DNA from: Epiperipatus broadwayi
Lineage: Eukaryota; Onychophora; Udeonychophora; Euonychophora; Peripatidae
DNA length: 64,000 bases
Direction: 5' to 3'
Assembly: GCA_028023455.1 (NCBI GenBank)
Contig: JAQFVV010006341.1
Span: forward strand, 2,732,001-2,796,000
Under the pieces are notes generated by a model. It did no database searches. It saw only the letters and a list, made by a program, of their open reading frames with translations, and was not told where the DNA came from. Below are positions 34,878-46,127 of the stretch, one piece after another (position 1 is the first letter of the stretch; every line of letters starts with the position of its first letter). Both the position numbers and the translations under genes were made by a program.

Positions 34878-37593
34878 AATTTGGATACGATTGATTTGAT
34901 TAAGGTAAAGAAATTAACTAAATTATGTTTACATATGGAAAAAATAAAAGGTCAATTATCATATTTAAATAGTTGTAAATTACATAAGATTATGCCTAAA
35001 GCATGTATAATTAACGTTAGAAGGAATAAGAAGATCTCAAATAATAATAGATTAATATATAAATTGGAGAATTATTTGTTGCAGATTTTTATAAATGAAA
35101 AATACTACATTTTTAAAAGAAGTTTGGATAGATTTAGAAGCTTAAATAAAATTATAAAACCAATATTAAAAAGGATAAATGTCTGGGATAATTTCAAAGC
35201 TTTCTTAAATAATTATCGTAATAAATGGTATTATAAAATACACCTTAAATATACTAAAAAATGGGAATGGCTGATTAATAAATTTTCCAGTAATAGATCA
35301 TGCAGATATGATAATATTCAGCAATCTTATAAATCTATGGAATATAAAAAAACATGTTTCAGACAATTTTGTAAATTTAACGGACTATAAATTTTCACGT
35401 GAACAAAGTAATTTACTGAGTAAAAATCCATCATTTATCTCATTTATAGACAAAGATATAAAGAAGAGGATTATAACAGACATTGAATTGGCACATATTT
35501 CATACGGGGAGAAAAAGAAATTACATTGTGTTTTAAATAGACATTTATACGAACTTAATATTTCTAATAGGGATTATAACTACAGAAAAATAATAAACGA
35601 AATTAGATATATACGTAATGGCTCTGGGATTGTAATAAGTAAAGAAGATAAAGGTTGTCATTTTGTTGTAATGTATGCTAAGGACTATAATGATAGAATA
35701 GATAGTGTAATAAAAAATGAGGGGTATAGTAGATTATCTAAAGATCCTACAAACAATATAAAAAATAAATATTTAAAATTGTTAAAAAAGATGAAGCTTA
35801 ATAACATTATAAGTGATAATCAATATTATTCTTTATATCCTAATTCATATGAGAACCCATATATATTTTGTAAGGTAAAAACGCATAAGGAAGATAAACC
35901 TTTAAGATTATTGTTCAATTTTAGCAATTTCATTTTACATAAATTTTGTAAATATTTAAACAAATGGATAGCTGATATTATTGGTTATGGACAATATTGT
36001 ATAAAAAATACAAAGGCTATTATTGATAAATTAAATATGATGAATATAAATAGAAACCACAGTATCTTTGTGATGGACATAGAATCGATGAACCCTAGTA
36101 TCCCTAGAATTAAAAGCATTAGTGTCGTCATAAAGGCTTTATCTCTATATATCAATGATAATAGCATAATTAGTATTATAAATGAAGCATTGAACCTAAT
36201 AAATAATAGTTTATATTTTAAATATAATAATGAATATTGGAGTATAAATAAGGGATGGGTAATGGGATGCGCAATTAGTGGACTTATGGCATCTATGTTC
36301 ATTAATGACATGGAAATCAATATTATAAAAGGCAGTATAATTAAAAAAGAAGTACTACATTATTTTAGATACGTAGATGATAGTTTGATAATTGGTAATA
36401 AGAGGGCAATATATAAATTATATAAACAATTTAATAATAATGTTGATAATATTAGATTTACTATGAAAGAAATTGATAATGAAATAAGGTATTTAGATAT
36501 TGAAATTATTTTAAATCAAAATAATGATATTATAATTAAGCATTTTATTAAAGATTATAAATTAAGGAAAATTATATCAATTGATTCAAAACAACCATGG
36601 ATACAAAAGATGAGTGTAATTAAGAATTTTAAATATAAGAACGATAGATTTAATACAGATAGAAATATTGCTATGTTACAGAAGGATAAATTTAAACAAA
36701 CATATATGGGATATGGATATGCAGCGCATAGTATTGACAATATATTTTCACAACATGGAGTAAATAGCATGAATAATAATAGATGTAGGACTAATAAACA
36801 AAAGAAGTGGATAAAAATTTCATATTTGCCTAGTGTATATAATATAATATATTAAATAAAAAAAGTAAAAATTATCTAGATAAAAACATTAACGTGGGGT
36901 GGGCTAATAGCAAAAATTTGGATAAATTGATAACTAATTGTAGAATGAAATATGATATAAAATATAAGAGAGGAATGGTTTATAAAATTAGATGTAATTT
37001 TTGTAATATGATTTACTATGGCCAGACGTCAAAGCAATTGGGAGAAAGAGCTAAAGAACACAATGATGCTATTGCTAGGAAAGATGATAGATCTGCGTTA
37101 TATGTTCATTATTTGTAGTATGGACATAAAATAAATTGTATTGATAATATAAGTGTTCTTGATTATATTAAAAATGTTAATAGATGTAAAATATATGAAA
37201 CAAACTACATCATGTTTAATAAAAACAACTGTATGAATATATACAAAACATCCATTAAGTTAAATAATAAGTGGTTAATGGATAAAGAATGGATAGTTAA
37301 TTAATTAATATATGTGGATATATATCCATTCAATAGATATAACAGAGTAATTTTGTAGTAGAATTGAGGGAAAAAAAAAAAACCACATAATAGATCATGT
37401 CAGATATCCATTTGTTTATCTATCTTCTCTCATGTATTGATATAGATGTCACTGTATGTGCTTTAAATCGTGGAGACATATTGAAAAGGGCAAAAAAACA
37501 TAATTTGCTGAAAAAGGCTTTTATATAATAATTTTATAATTTGTAATCTTTGTAGCTTGTATATATGTATTTTTAAACATATTTGAATATTGT
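34876..37593 (+). pseudogene. Penelope-like copy 3, near full length, broken
   Basis: Plus-strand copy starting at codon 11 of the copy 1 protein, so its own ATG and 5' UTR are absent; its frame is open through the head-to-head junction into copy 2. Lesions are an extra A in an A-run (ATATAAAAAAACATG, about 35347), shifting the frame from 34860-35390 to 35308-36855; a 5-base AATAT insertion near 36845; and a CAG-to-TAG change at 37117-37119 (HYL-stop-YGH). Motif A also carries Asn for Tyr (ESMNPSIP). YVDD and YYGQT remain. The 3' end stops at GAATATTGTA against an A13 run. Confidence 0.88.
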
Positions 37594-37606
37594 AAAAAAA
37601 AAAAAA

Positions 37607-37857
37607 CATTTATTAAATATTAATTGAAATACATATTTACTTCTGGTGTACGCGATTGTATATTTATAAGCGTATTATCACCATTTAAAATTAGAACCCT
37701 AAAATATATTACTTGTGTAAACACAGGAGAAAATATAGTTACCCAGATCATCCTTTTATTGTTATATATATTTGTTTAGGTTGCAACTCCGTTTACAGCT
37801 GTCTTTGGGCTTGTTGTTTGAGACTGACTGGCACAATATATTGTATTGTTTTTTACA
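37607..37857. other. Spacer between PLE complex and gag element
   Basis: About 250 bases of unassigned A+T-rich sequence, possibly the original intron into which both elements inserted. The frame at 37713-37910 runs into the adjoining repeat and is not a gene. Confidence 0.4.
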
Positions 37858-37932
37858 TTTTGATAGGCCTTCAATTATGCATTAAGGTGCGTGAAATAAT
37901 CAAGCTATGAAGGACAAAAATATTTCACTCAT

Positions 37933-39109
37933 CAAAGTAAGTCATAGATTACATGACCTTAGCTCTTAAGTTTGTAAGTTATAAACATTGAGGTTTGCCA
38001 AATTCCTCTACAAGCTTTATGATAAATGCTTAGCCAGAGCCAGCACTTAAAATATCTCTGTCAGGAACCCTTCCCCAAACCCCTGACCATGGTTTTGTGC
38101 TTTGGCACTCCTCAGAGAGGTGTCAGGGTAGGTTCAGACACTAGATCTAAAAATACCAACCCAAAGCCAAGCACTTATCTAAAAGTTATCTATTGAGTGG
38201 AAAATCTGAAATTTTCAGACATCTACATGTCTTCAAACTCAGCTATCCAACTCAAATAGCTATATGGGGCTGATAGATTTTCAGCCATACCATATATTAG
38301 TAGTCTTAGCAATATAAAATTGCATAAGACTTATGGCAGAGACTATAAATAGTCAAAATAAAAGTCATAGATCACATGACCCTATCTCTTAAGCTTGTAA
38401 GTTATAAACATTGAGGATTGCCAAATTCCTCTACAAGCTTTATGATAAATGCTTAGCCAGAGCCAGGTCTTAAAATATCTCTGTCAGGAACCCTTCCCCC
38501 AAACCCCTGACCATGGTTTCGTGCTCATGCCTCAGAGAGGTGTCAGGGTAGGTTCAGCCACTAGATCTAAAAATACCAGCCCAAACCCAAGCACTTATCT
38601 AAAAGTTATCTATTGAGTGGAAAATCTGAAATTTTCAGACATTTACATGTCTTCAAACCCAGCTATCCAACTCAAATAACTATATGGGGCTGATAGATCT
38701 TCAGCCATACCATATATTAGTAGTCTTAGCAATATAAAATTGCATAAGACTTATGACAGAGACTATAAATATTTATATTGCTAAGACTACTAATATATGG
38801 TATGGTTGAAGATCTATCAGCCCCATATAGCTATTTGAGTTGGATAGCTGGGTTTGAAGACATGTAGATGTCTGAAAATTTTCAGATTTTCCATTCAGTA
38901 GATGACTTTTAGATAAGTGCTTGGCTTTGCGTTGGTATTTTTAGATCTAGTGTCTGAACCTACCCTGACACCTCTCTGAGGAGTGCCAAAGCACGAAACC
39001 ATGGTCAGGGGTTTGGGGAAGGGTTCCTGACAGAGATATTTTAAGTGCTGGCTCTGGCTAAGCATTTATCATAAAGCTTGTAGAGGAATTTGGCAATCCT
39101 CAATGTTTA
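37933..39109. mobile_element. Insertion of a triplicated unit with 12-bp target duplication
   Basis: TATTTCACTCAT occurs on both sides (37921-37932 and 39110-39121). Inside are three copies of one unit of about 420 bases: A (37939-38361) and B (38362-38770) in direct orientation with a 423-base period, and C (38772-39107) inverted. B and C form a hairpin with arms of over 330 bases around a 34-base spacer (38738-38771). Units share CATAGAT(T/C)ACATGACC, TAAACATTGAGG, GGTGTCAGGGTAGGTTC and GCTATCCAACTCAAATA. No coding frame. The class is unknown; a SINE-like or foldback element is possible. Confidence 0.75.
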
Positions 39110-40302
39110 TATTTCACTCATATTTCTAAAAAAACATAGTTATATTTCCTGATTAACTCAACCTAAGAATTATTACGATTTCAATTGCTGGCAGAATCAG
39201 TTTTTTAATTTATAACAGAGGGTACCAAAGTTGTTAGACTCACTGATTCTGTGTCAAGCATATCATAACTTACAAACTAATAATTACAAGACCGGGATTA
39301 AGATTTTCCATCAATTTATTTTAAGAAAATATTCCTCCTAAACTTAATTAAGAAATAAGAGTATATTGGTAAGATAATTTATACACTACTCTAAAACTAA
39401 ATAACAAAAATCTAACACACAAAGTTAAGAACTAAAAATTAGGCACGTACAATGAAAGTTTTTTTTTTTTAATATTAATAGTACAAATTTATTATAACAC
39501 ATTAAACATTTAAACACCCATAATAATAAAATTATAATATTGGAAAGAAACATACGCACACTCAGATAATTATTTAAACCACTTGAATTCAAATAGCACA
39601 CTTTGAAATAATAGATAACTAAGGTCTTCTTTTTGTCCATGGTAACAGTTTATTATTTAAATTTCAGTTCGCAAATCTTTTATCTAGATAGAAATTATGG
39701 CCATTAACTTACTGGTAAGTTTAAAGTGTTTACATAGGTGATTTATCTTTTTAGTGGTCTGATTCCTGTCGATGGATTGTCCGCAGTGCTGTTTTTTTAT
39801 GGTTTCATTTCTTCCATATCTGATCCTGATTGAGGCAAGGCTAGATGAAGGTTTAGGTGACTTTTTTCCGAGAGAAGCTGTCAGCGAATGATCTGGTTTT
39901 ACTCACACATGTGGAATAGGTTCACTTTAGATCTAAGTGGCAACATTTTATTCTTAATTTTAAAAAAAATACTACACACGAGAACTTGACCAAAACACAC
40001 AGGTGAAAAAGACCCCTTTCCAACTTGTCCGCTCCTTTTATAGTCCAGATTATTTTTGAGAAGTCCTACGCATATTTTCTTTATCCTTTGTTTTATTATT
40101 CTATAATCTTACATATTATTTCTTTTTTATTCAGCTACAAAGTTTTTTTTTATTTTATGGATTATTTTCATTATTTTTAATTAGCTTTGGAAACTTTGAT
40201 TGTAATCTCCATGTGGAATGTCTTTTCACTATCTGAATTAATTAATCTGTATGCACTTTCCAATATCAACATTATTTTGATTAAATTATATAGATAAATA
40301 AG

Positions 40303-40543
40303 TTTTAAATTGCACTTTACAATCTCCAGAATTTATGAAAGAAAACTTTGCATAAATTTTGCATAAATTACCGTTAAACTTCGGTTAAAGTAGCGCGGGC
40401 TATGAATATGGAAACTTAAGTTCTCTGAAAGCGCTCAGCCGTATAATTCTTTTCTAATGATAATAAGCTTCACTTTTTTACGTAAAGCGCAATTTAAAAC
40501 TTACCACTCAAAGGTGAAGTAAAAACAAGGATTTTATTTCAAT
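40303..40543 (+). mobile_element. Short Penelope-like 3'-end insertion with 14-bp target duplication
   Basis: TATAGATAAATAAG flanks the segment at 40289-40302 and 40544-40557. The right direct repeat has one copy of this word at the same place and no insert. The 241 bases resemble the 3' UTR of the Penelope-like element ending near 48000: repeated TTGCATAAA words, ATGAATATGG (40402-40411), GAAAGCGCT (40427-40435) and a GCTTCA that follows. It is therefore a severely 5'-truncated insertion or a non-autonomous derivative of that family. Confidence 0.7.
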
Positions 40544-40698
40544 TATAGATAAATAAGAAAAACAAAAATTAACTTTCATTGCAGGTTTTTTTTTTTTTTT
40601 AAAAAAAAAAAATTATACTACTTAAAAAAAAATTAAATATCTTTTAAATGATCTTTGCATTTCACTCTCTTTGAAGAAGTTTTTTTTTTAATATTACA

Positions 40699-41395
40699 CG
40701 ATGCCCAGGGAAACAAGAATAAAAATGGGTTTGAACTAATTTTATTCTTAATAAGTTTTAAGTCCCATTTTATTATACAAAAAAATTTTTTTTTTTAAAA
40801 TGTATTAGCGTTACTTGATATATATTTTTTTTGTAGACTTATACACAAGTAACGTGCAACTTTAAATCTCTCGTTTTTAGAGTCTAACATGATTGGAATG
40901 AGAAAATATTTCTACATTCACCTGTGTCCTTTTCGCTCAAATGTAAAACTGACAGTAAGAAGCCCAAGTCATAAGCACATACGAGCTTTGCTCATTCTTT
41001 TGAGTCTTAAAGGCTCACGGCAACTTGGTCCACCCTCTCGTTTTTCTGGAATCCTGCTACAAATAGACTGATAGGCATTTACGGACTGTCATATATCACA
41101 TACTGGCGTTATAAGGATGTGGGGCTATGTTTTTCCCTTCTTCAGCATCTGGCTACTCGACTACTACTTTTGATTTAAAGCATATATCAGCCACGATTAT
41201 TTTCTCTTTGTACACATATAAAAATTTTTTTTTATATTTTAGTTACAAGTTCTAATTTTTTTTTGTTTCTCCAGAGGCATATCCGAAATCTGCAGGCTAT
41301 AATCCGGCTCAATTCATCTCTTAATGTTATCTATCTGCATAACTGGTTGATGGCTAAGGTGATAGGAATCAAACTCCCTTCCTGTGTTGCTCACA
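40699..41395 (-). other. Interior of gag element, downstream part
   Basis: About 700 bases between the putative 3' LTR and the gag frame. The minus strand shows coding-like pieces (ITLAINQLCR, DELSRIIACRF) broken by stops, perhaps the decayed continuation of gag. No CCHC knuckle, protease DTG or RT motif is seen. The plus-strand frame at 40889-41071 is not supported. Confidence 0.4.
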
Positions 41396-42467
41396 CTAGT
41401 CTATCCACTTTACATCAAGATCTTCCCCCTTGTATTTATTTTGACTTCTAAACTTTTCGCCTGGAGATGGAGATCTTGCATGAATTCCCTTTCCTTTAGT
41501 TTTAGCTAAGATCCCCTTATCCTTTCTTTGATTTCCAGGAGTATCAGTAAACACCATAGTGTTCAATTGTACTTGATCCTTTTGGTTTGGTGTTTTGTTA
41601 ACATATTTCGGGCTTGACTCTTTCTCTCCAGCCTTGTTACTCTCAAAAGCACCAAGTAATTCCACCATTCATTCCACTGTCTCACATCCGGTGCTTATAA
41701 GCAGATGCTCTGTGGGATCAGGAAAGTTTTTGCACGTAATCTTTATAATCTGTTTCACTATCAACCTGCACACCATTGCGCTACTTGTTTCCAAAAAAAT
41801 TGCACATAATTTCTTTCTAGTCTACATTTCTTTTGAGCTACATTATTCTTAATTCTCTCTTGGTGGTCCTCATTTCAATAATATTTAATTAATATTTGTC
41901 CATATTGAGTGAAGTTATTTGGTTTCTTAAACAAAGACCCCCACTAAGCTTGTGCCATCCCTTGTAAATGATTAATTGCCACTGTTAACTTAATGTCTTT
42001 CGACATGGGGTTTATTGCGAATAACTCTTAAGGCTATTTAAGTATTTCATCGATGATTCTCCATCCTACCCATAGAAGATTTTTAATTTCAAAAAAAGAT
42101 TTACTGCATTCTGCATATTTTCTCTATTTTCTAGAAGTTTTATCTCCTTACTCTCCAGCTTATCCGATCCTAATTCTATCAATTCTTCGCTCCGTGTCCC
42201 TTTCACTATTTTCTCATCTACTACCTTTATTAACTCGTTTTTCATTTCTTTGATTTGTACCCTTATCTCTTCTTTCACTTCTCTAACCATCTCCGCCATT
42301 TCTTTGTTTATTTCTTCCTTGAACTCCCTTATTTCTTTCTTTATATCGTCATTGAATTCAGTTATCAATTCATATAATAGTTTTTTTACTAAGGGTTCCA
42401 TGTCCTCTTTCAGTTTTTTTTCATCTTCTGACATATTTTGCATATCTTTACCACTTCTCAATTTCAT
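41396..42467 (-). pseudogene. Broken retroviral-type gag (retrotransposon)
   Basis: Read on the minus strand, a 133-codon frame (42066-42467) starts MKLRSGKDMQN, a Lys/Arg-Leu-Arg-Ser-Gly start common in Ty3/gypsy-type gag proteins. It continues as a long Glu/Lys-rich coiled coil and ends FLKLKIFYG. Downstream, across frameshifts, come LTVAINHLQGMAQAWWGSL, FTQYGQIL and YWNEDHQERIKNNVA, the Ala-x-x-Trp-Trp and Tyr-Trp pattern of capsid-like Gag. A Lys/Ser/Pro-rich 90-codon frame (41396-41668) follows. The product would assemble particles around the element RNA. At least two frameshifts make it a pseudogene. No zinc knuckle is seen. Confidence 0.65.
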
Positions 42468-42984
42468 ATATGGCCATTTGACTTATTTTTGTTATAATAA
42501 AATAAACTCTTAACTTTGTTAACTGTTTCAATATAAATTCAATACCTTATTTTGCTTTGCTAATAAATTTGTTTGCCCACACACACCCTCTCTTTTGTCA
42601 CCTTATAATACTCCGTCCATATCTGCCTTTACCTTCATTACTAGATTTCGATCAGTTTTTGCTTATATCTTTTATTATTATCTAATTTGTGTGCACTATT
42701 ATTTTATTTTAATATAACTTCTTACTTAAAATTTTATACCCTCACTCTTCTCTTACAATGAAAAAAGAACTTTGGCACCACACGCAATAACTTTTTATTA
42801 TTATTATTTTTTTTACATGTAAAACTTTTGAATCTTGTGCAATAATTACTGTTGTATTTATTTTCCGGCTATGGACATTAAATTCCCTATTTTATGCTGT
42901 TATTGTAATGTTTTTTTTTATATTATTACGACGTATCTCAGGTTGTGGTTTTCTTTTGAAGCCTTGCATTGGGAAACCGTTTTA
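42468..42984 (-). other. Leader between putative 5' LTR and gag
   Basis: 517 bases on the minus strand from the right direct repeat to the gag ATG. A classic tRNA primer-binding site starting TGG was not found directly inside the repeat, where the element strand reads TAAAACGGTTTCCC. Confidence 0.4.
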
Positions 42985-43160
42985 TGTTTTGATAGGCCTT
43001 CAATTATGCATTAGGGTGCATGAGTTAATTAAGCTATGAAGGACAAAAATATTTCACCCATATTTCTAAAAAGCAGCTATATTTCCTGATTAACTCGACC
43101 TAAGAATTGTTACGATTTCAATTGCTGGCAGAATCAGTTTTTAATTTATAAAAGAGGGCG

Positions 43161-44481
43161 TAAAAAAAAAAAAGAAAAAAGAGAAGATATGGAAGTTATG
43201 TTGAGGACATGTGCAAGGGTGGGTAAAGAGATGGGGATTAAATTTTGAAGAAAAATCAAATATAATGATGGTTAATACTGGGGAAAGAGAAGATGCAGAA
43301 TTTTTATTGGGAGATATTAAGTTAAGTGTGGTGAATAGATATAGTTATTTGGGAATTATTTTAAGTAATCAGAAAAATTATTTGGATGAATGGGAGAAAA
43401 AATTGATAAATGAAGCAAAGAAAAGAAAGGGATTGATAAAGAAATTAACAGTATTTTCATATAATAAATATGATGTAGCTAGAATTATATGGAAAGGAGT
43501 TGCAGTAGCAGGGTTAACATATGGTAATGATGCATTATATGTTAGTAAAAAGATATTAGATTACTTAGAAAAAGCTCAAAGGGAAGTAGGAAGACATGCA
43601 TTGGATGCAGAAGTATGGTCAGCAAGGGAGGCAATTCAAGGAGAAATGAGATGGTCAAGTTTTTATATGAGAGATGCAAAAAGTAAAATGAAAATGTTTG
43701 GTAGATTGCATTTTATGGATAATAAAAGAATAGCTAAAATAGTATTTAATTGGGTTATGAGTAAAGGGCAGGTAACAAGATGGGTTAGAAAGGTAATGCG
43801 GTATGCAAAAGATTTGGATAAAGAATTTATATCAATATATTTGTACAAAAGATGGGATGATTGTGTTAAGAGGATTATTGAGTGTTATAATAGTAAGGAA
43901 TGGGATAAAAGAATAAATTTATTAATAAAGACTAGGGAGTTAGAGAGATGGAGAAATAGTATGGAGAGTAAAAAGAGTTTAAATATTTATAGAAATAAAC
44001 AGAATATTAGGTGTGAGTTAATATATGATAATAGTAAGGAAAGTAGTTTATTGTTTAAGGCTCGAACGGGATCTTAGCTACAAAAGAATATACATGTAAA
44101 TGGAAAAATATGGGTGATTTATTTTGTAAATTATATAAGGAAGGAATAGAAAATATTAGACATTTGTTAATTGAATTTAAATGTTTGAAAACAGAAAGGG
44201 TACATATAATAAAGTTGTGGAAAAATAAATATGAAAAGTGATTATACAGAAAGTGAATTATTGGTTTTTTTGCTGGGTTTGGGAAAAGATAAGGGGGATT
44301 TAGATATAAAGGTTATAGAGTTGACAAAGATTATGTTGTGGAAATGGGATAGAGCAGATTATGGGTAAATTTAGAGTGGGGAATGTAAAATAAAGTGGCT
44401 AACAGGTTTATCTGGTCATAATTGCTGAGATATTCTTGACTTCGTTTCAGGAGAAGCCATAATACATCACATCACATCACA
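43161..44481 (+). mobile_element. 5'-truncated LINE insertion
   Basis: Inserted in the right direct repeat. It starts with GTAAAAAAAAAAAAG and ends with a short TCACA repeat (CATCACATCACATCACATG), the kind of short terminal repeat found at the 3' end of several LINE lineages. It carries the RT C-terminal region and a 3' UTR but lacks the endonuclease and RT catalytic domains, as expected of incomplete reverse transcription. Confidence 0.75.
43211..44340 (+). pseudogene. LINE RT C-terminal region, truncated
   Basis: The frame open from 43211 to 44077 has no ATG at its start; it is the tail of a longer ORF. It begins after the RT catalytic centre with KRWGLNFEEKSNIMMV and then YSYLGIILS, the thumb-entry segment (FxYLGxxL) of non-LTR reverse transcriptases. 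GEMRWSSF and KSKMKMFGRL match the antisense LINE at 11.6-15.3 kb. A one-base loss at about 44071 (GGATCTTAG) ends the frame. In the shifted frame ARTGS is followed by YTCKWKNMGDLFCKLY and IRHLLIEFKC, a degenerate C-C-H-C zinc-knuckle-like tail. Not functional. Confidence 0.75.
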
Positions 44482-45708
44482 TGATTCTGCTTCAAGCATA
44501 TTGTAACTTATAAAGTAATAATTACAAGACCGGGATTAAGATTTCTCATCAATTTATTTTAAGAAAATATTTCTCCTAAACTTAATTAAGAAATAAGAGT
44601 ATATTGGTAAGGTAATTTATACACTTCTCTAAAACTAAATAACAAAAATCTAACATTCAAAATTAACGAACTAAAAATTACGCACGTACAATGAAAGTTT
44701 TTTTTTTTTTTTATATTAATAGTACAGATTTATTATAACATATTAAGCATTTAAACATCCATAATAATAAAATTATAATATTGGAAAGAAACACGCATGC
44801 TCAGATAAATATTTTAACCGTTTGAATTCAAATATCACACTTTGAAATAATAGATTACTAATGTTTTCTTTTTGTCCATGGTAACAGTTTATTATTTAAA
44901 ATTCAGTTTGCAAATCTTTTATCTAGATAGAAATTATGGCCATTAACTTACCGGTAAGTTTCAAGCGTTTATATATGTGATTTATCTTCTTAGTAGTCTG
45001 ATTCTTTTCGATGGATAGTCTGCAGTGCTGTTTTTTTATGGTTTAATTTCTTCCATATCTGATCCTGATTGAGGCAAGGCTAGACAAAGGTTTAGGTGAC
45101 TTTTTTTTGAGAGAACGTATCGGTGAACTTTAGATCTATGTGGCAACATTTTATTCTTAATTTAAAAAAAAAAATTGCTCCACATGAGAACTTGACCAAA
45201 ACACGCAGGTCCTTTCTATAATCCAGATCATTTTTGAGAAATCCCACACATTTTTTTTTATCTTTTGTTTTATTATTCTATAATCTTACACATTATTTCT
45301 TTTTTTTTAGCTACAAAGTTTTTTTTTTTTATGGATTATTTTCGACATCTTTAATTAGCTTTGGAAACTTTGATTGTAATCTGTGTGTGGAATGTCTTTT
45401 TACTATCTGAATTAATTACTCTGTATGTACTTTCCAATATCAACATTATTTTGAATAAATTACATAGATAAATAAGAAACACAAAAATTAACTTTCATTG
45501 TATGTTTTTTTTTTTTTTAAAAAAAAAGTTATACTACTTAAAAAAAAATTAAATATCTTTTAAACGATCTTTGCATTTTACTCTCTTTGAAGAAGTTTTT
45601 TTTTTTTAAATATTACACAATGTCAAATATATATTTGTACCATCTATAAATAAACGGTACAATATATATATTTTAAAATGTATGACTCTGCTTGGATCCA
45701 AAAGATTC

Positions 45709-46127
45709 ATCGTCATCTATCAATACAAATCTGTTCCCCTTGTCTTCTTTTAAGCAAATGATGGAATTATCTGCTAGAAATTGATTTGTGTTAGTAATTT
45801 TCTTGTTCCAATCATTAGGATAATTGTTTAGCTGCTTATTCTTGATAGTTTTTGCTATCCGTGCGATAATTGGTTCCTTTAGTGGGTTGTCCATTAAAGC
45901 TGTTTCGATGTCAGCAACGATTTCCATTTTGGGATTCTTCCAGCGTCCGCCTATGAATTTTGGACCTAATTCAAAAACTTCCTTAATCGTGTGCGGAATG
46001 TTTGAGTTTGTAAGGTTGACAAACTTGTTGCTATTGAGCGCATCAAATTGAATATTTTGCTTTTTTTGCTAAAAATTTTATTTTATTGTTGAATTTTTTG
46101 AACAGAGCGTTCGTATGTCTATTGCAT
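45709..46127 (-). pseudogene. Second Penelope-like element, inverted 5' segment
   Basis: On the minus strand this encodes the N-terminal part of a Penelope-like protein, then runs into the same residues that open the plus-strand body: FKKFNNKIKFLAKK, FDALNSNKFVNLT, IKEVFELGPKFIGGRWKNP, then RIAKTIKNKQLNNYP to FVLIDDDE. The last part (45709-45870) is the reverse complement of 46131-46290, so about 160 bases are present in both orientations. A frameshift or stop lies in an A-run near 46070. The arrangement, with the internal sequence outermost and the 5'-most sequence at the junction, is that of a 5' inversion arising during target-primed reverse transcription. Confidence 0.75.

Larger units (their letters stand above)
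30188..37593. mobile_element. Three-copy Penelope-like element complex
   Basis: Three copies of one element lie side by side: copy 1 (30188-33039, minus), copy 2 (33040-34877, minus, 5'-truncated) and copy 3 (34876-37593, plus). Copies 1 and 2 are head-to-tail; copies 2 and 3 meet head-to-head with a two-base overlap (AT, 34876-34877). Both outer boundaries are 3' ends. Exactly 13 A stand on each side (30175-30187 and 37594-37606), consistent with insertion into, and duplication of, an A-tract. Tandem and inverted partial copies of this kind are known for Penelope-like elements, where the adjoining copy supplies a pseudo-LTR. The copies are nearly identical in sequence, so the insertion is recent. 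Confidence 0.85.
37858..40698 (-). repeat. Left long direct repeat (putative 3' LTR)
   Basis: Interrupted by two insertions with readable target duplications, 37933-39109 and 40303-40543. Without them it aligns with 42985-45617 throughout (TTTCCTGATTAACTC, AATTGCTGGCAGAATCAG, CAAGACCGGGATTAAGATTT, GGCCATTAACTTACTGGTAAG, TCTGATCCTGATTGAGGCAA). The frame at 39425-39640 is repeat sequence. Confidence 0.65.
37858..45617 (-). mobile_element. LTR-type retroelement, gag only, with nested insertions
   Basis: Two long direct repeats (37858-40698 and 42985-45617, each about 1.3-1.4 kb once nested insertions are removed) flank a 2.3-kb interior with a broken gag on the minus strand. The repeats run from TTTTGATAGGCCTTCAATTA to AATATTACA; on the element strand that is TGTAATATT...TATCAAAA, with TG at the start and CA at the end of the right copy. 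No pol, protease or integrase is visible, so the element was non-autonomous or has lost them. A clear primer-binding site, polypurine tract and 5-base target duplication were not found, so LTR status rests on the direct repeats plus gag. A solitary relative lies at 24760-26060. Confidence 0.6.
42985..45617 (-). repeat. Right long direct repeat (putative 5' LTR)
   Basis: Interrupted by a LINE insertion (43161-44481). The remaining 42985-43160 plus 44482-45617 align with the left repeat. On the minus strand it would run TGTAATATT to TATCAAAACA. The LINE insertion is accompanied by loss of about 21 target bases compared with the left copy and has no target duplication. Confidence 0.65.

Noticed and set aside
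40699-42984. Endogenous retrovirus with env
   Set aside because: Only gag-like sequence is present; no protease, RT, integrase or envelope motif is visible between the direct repeats.
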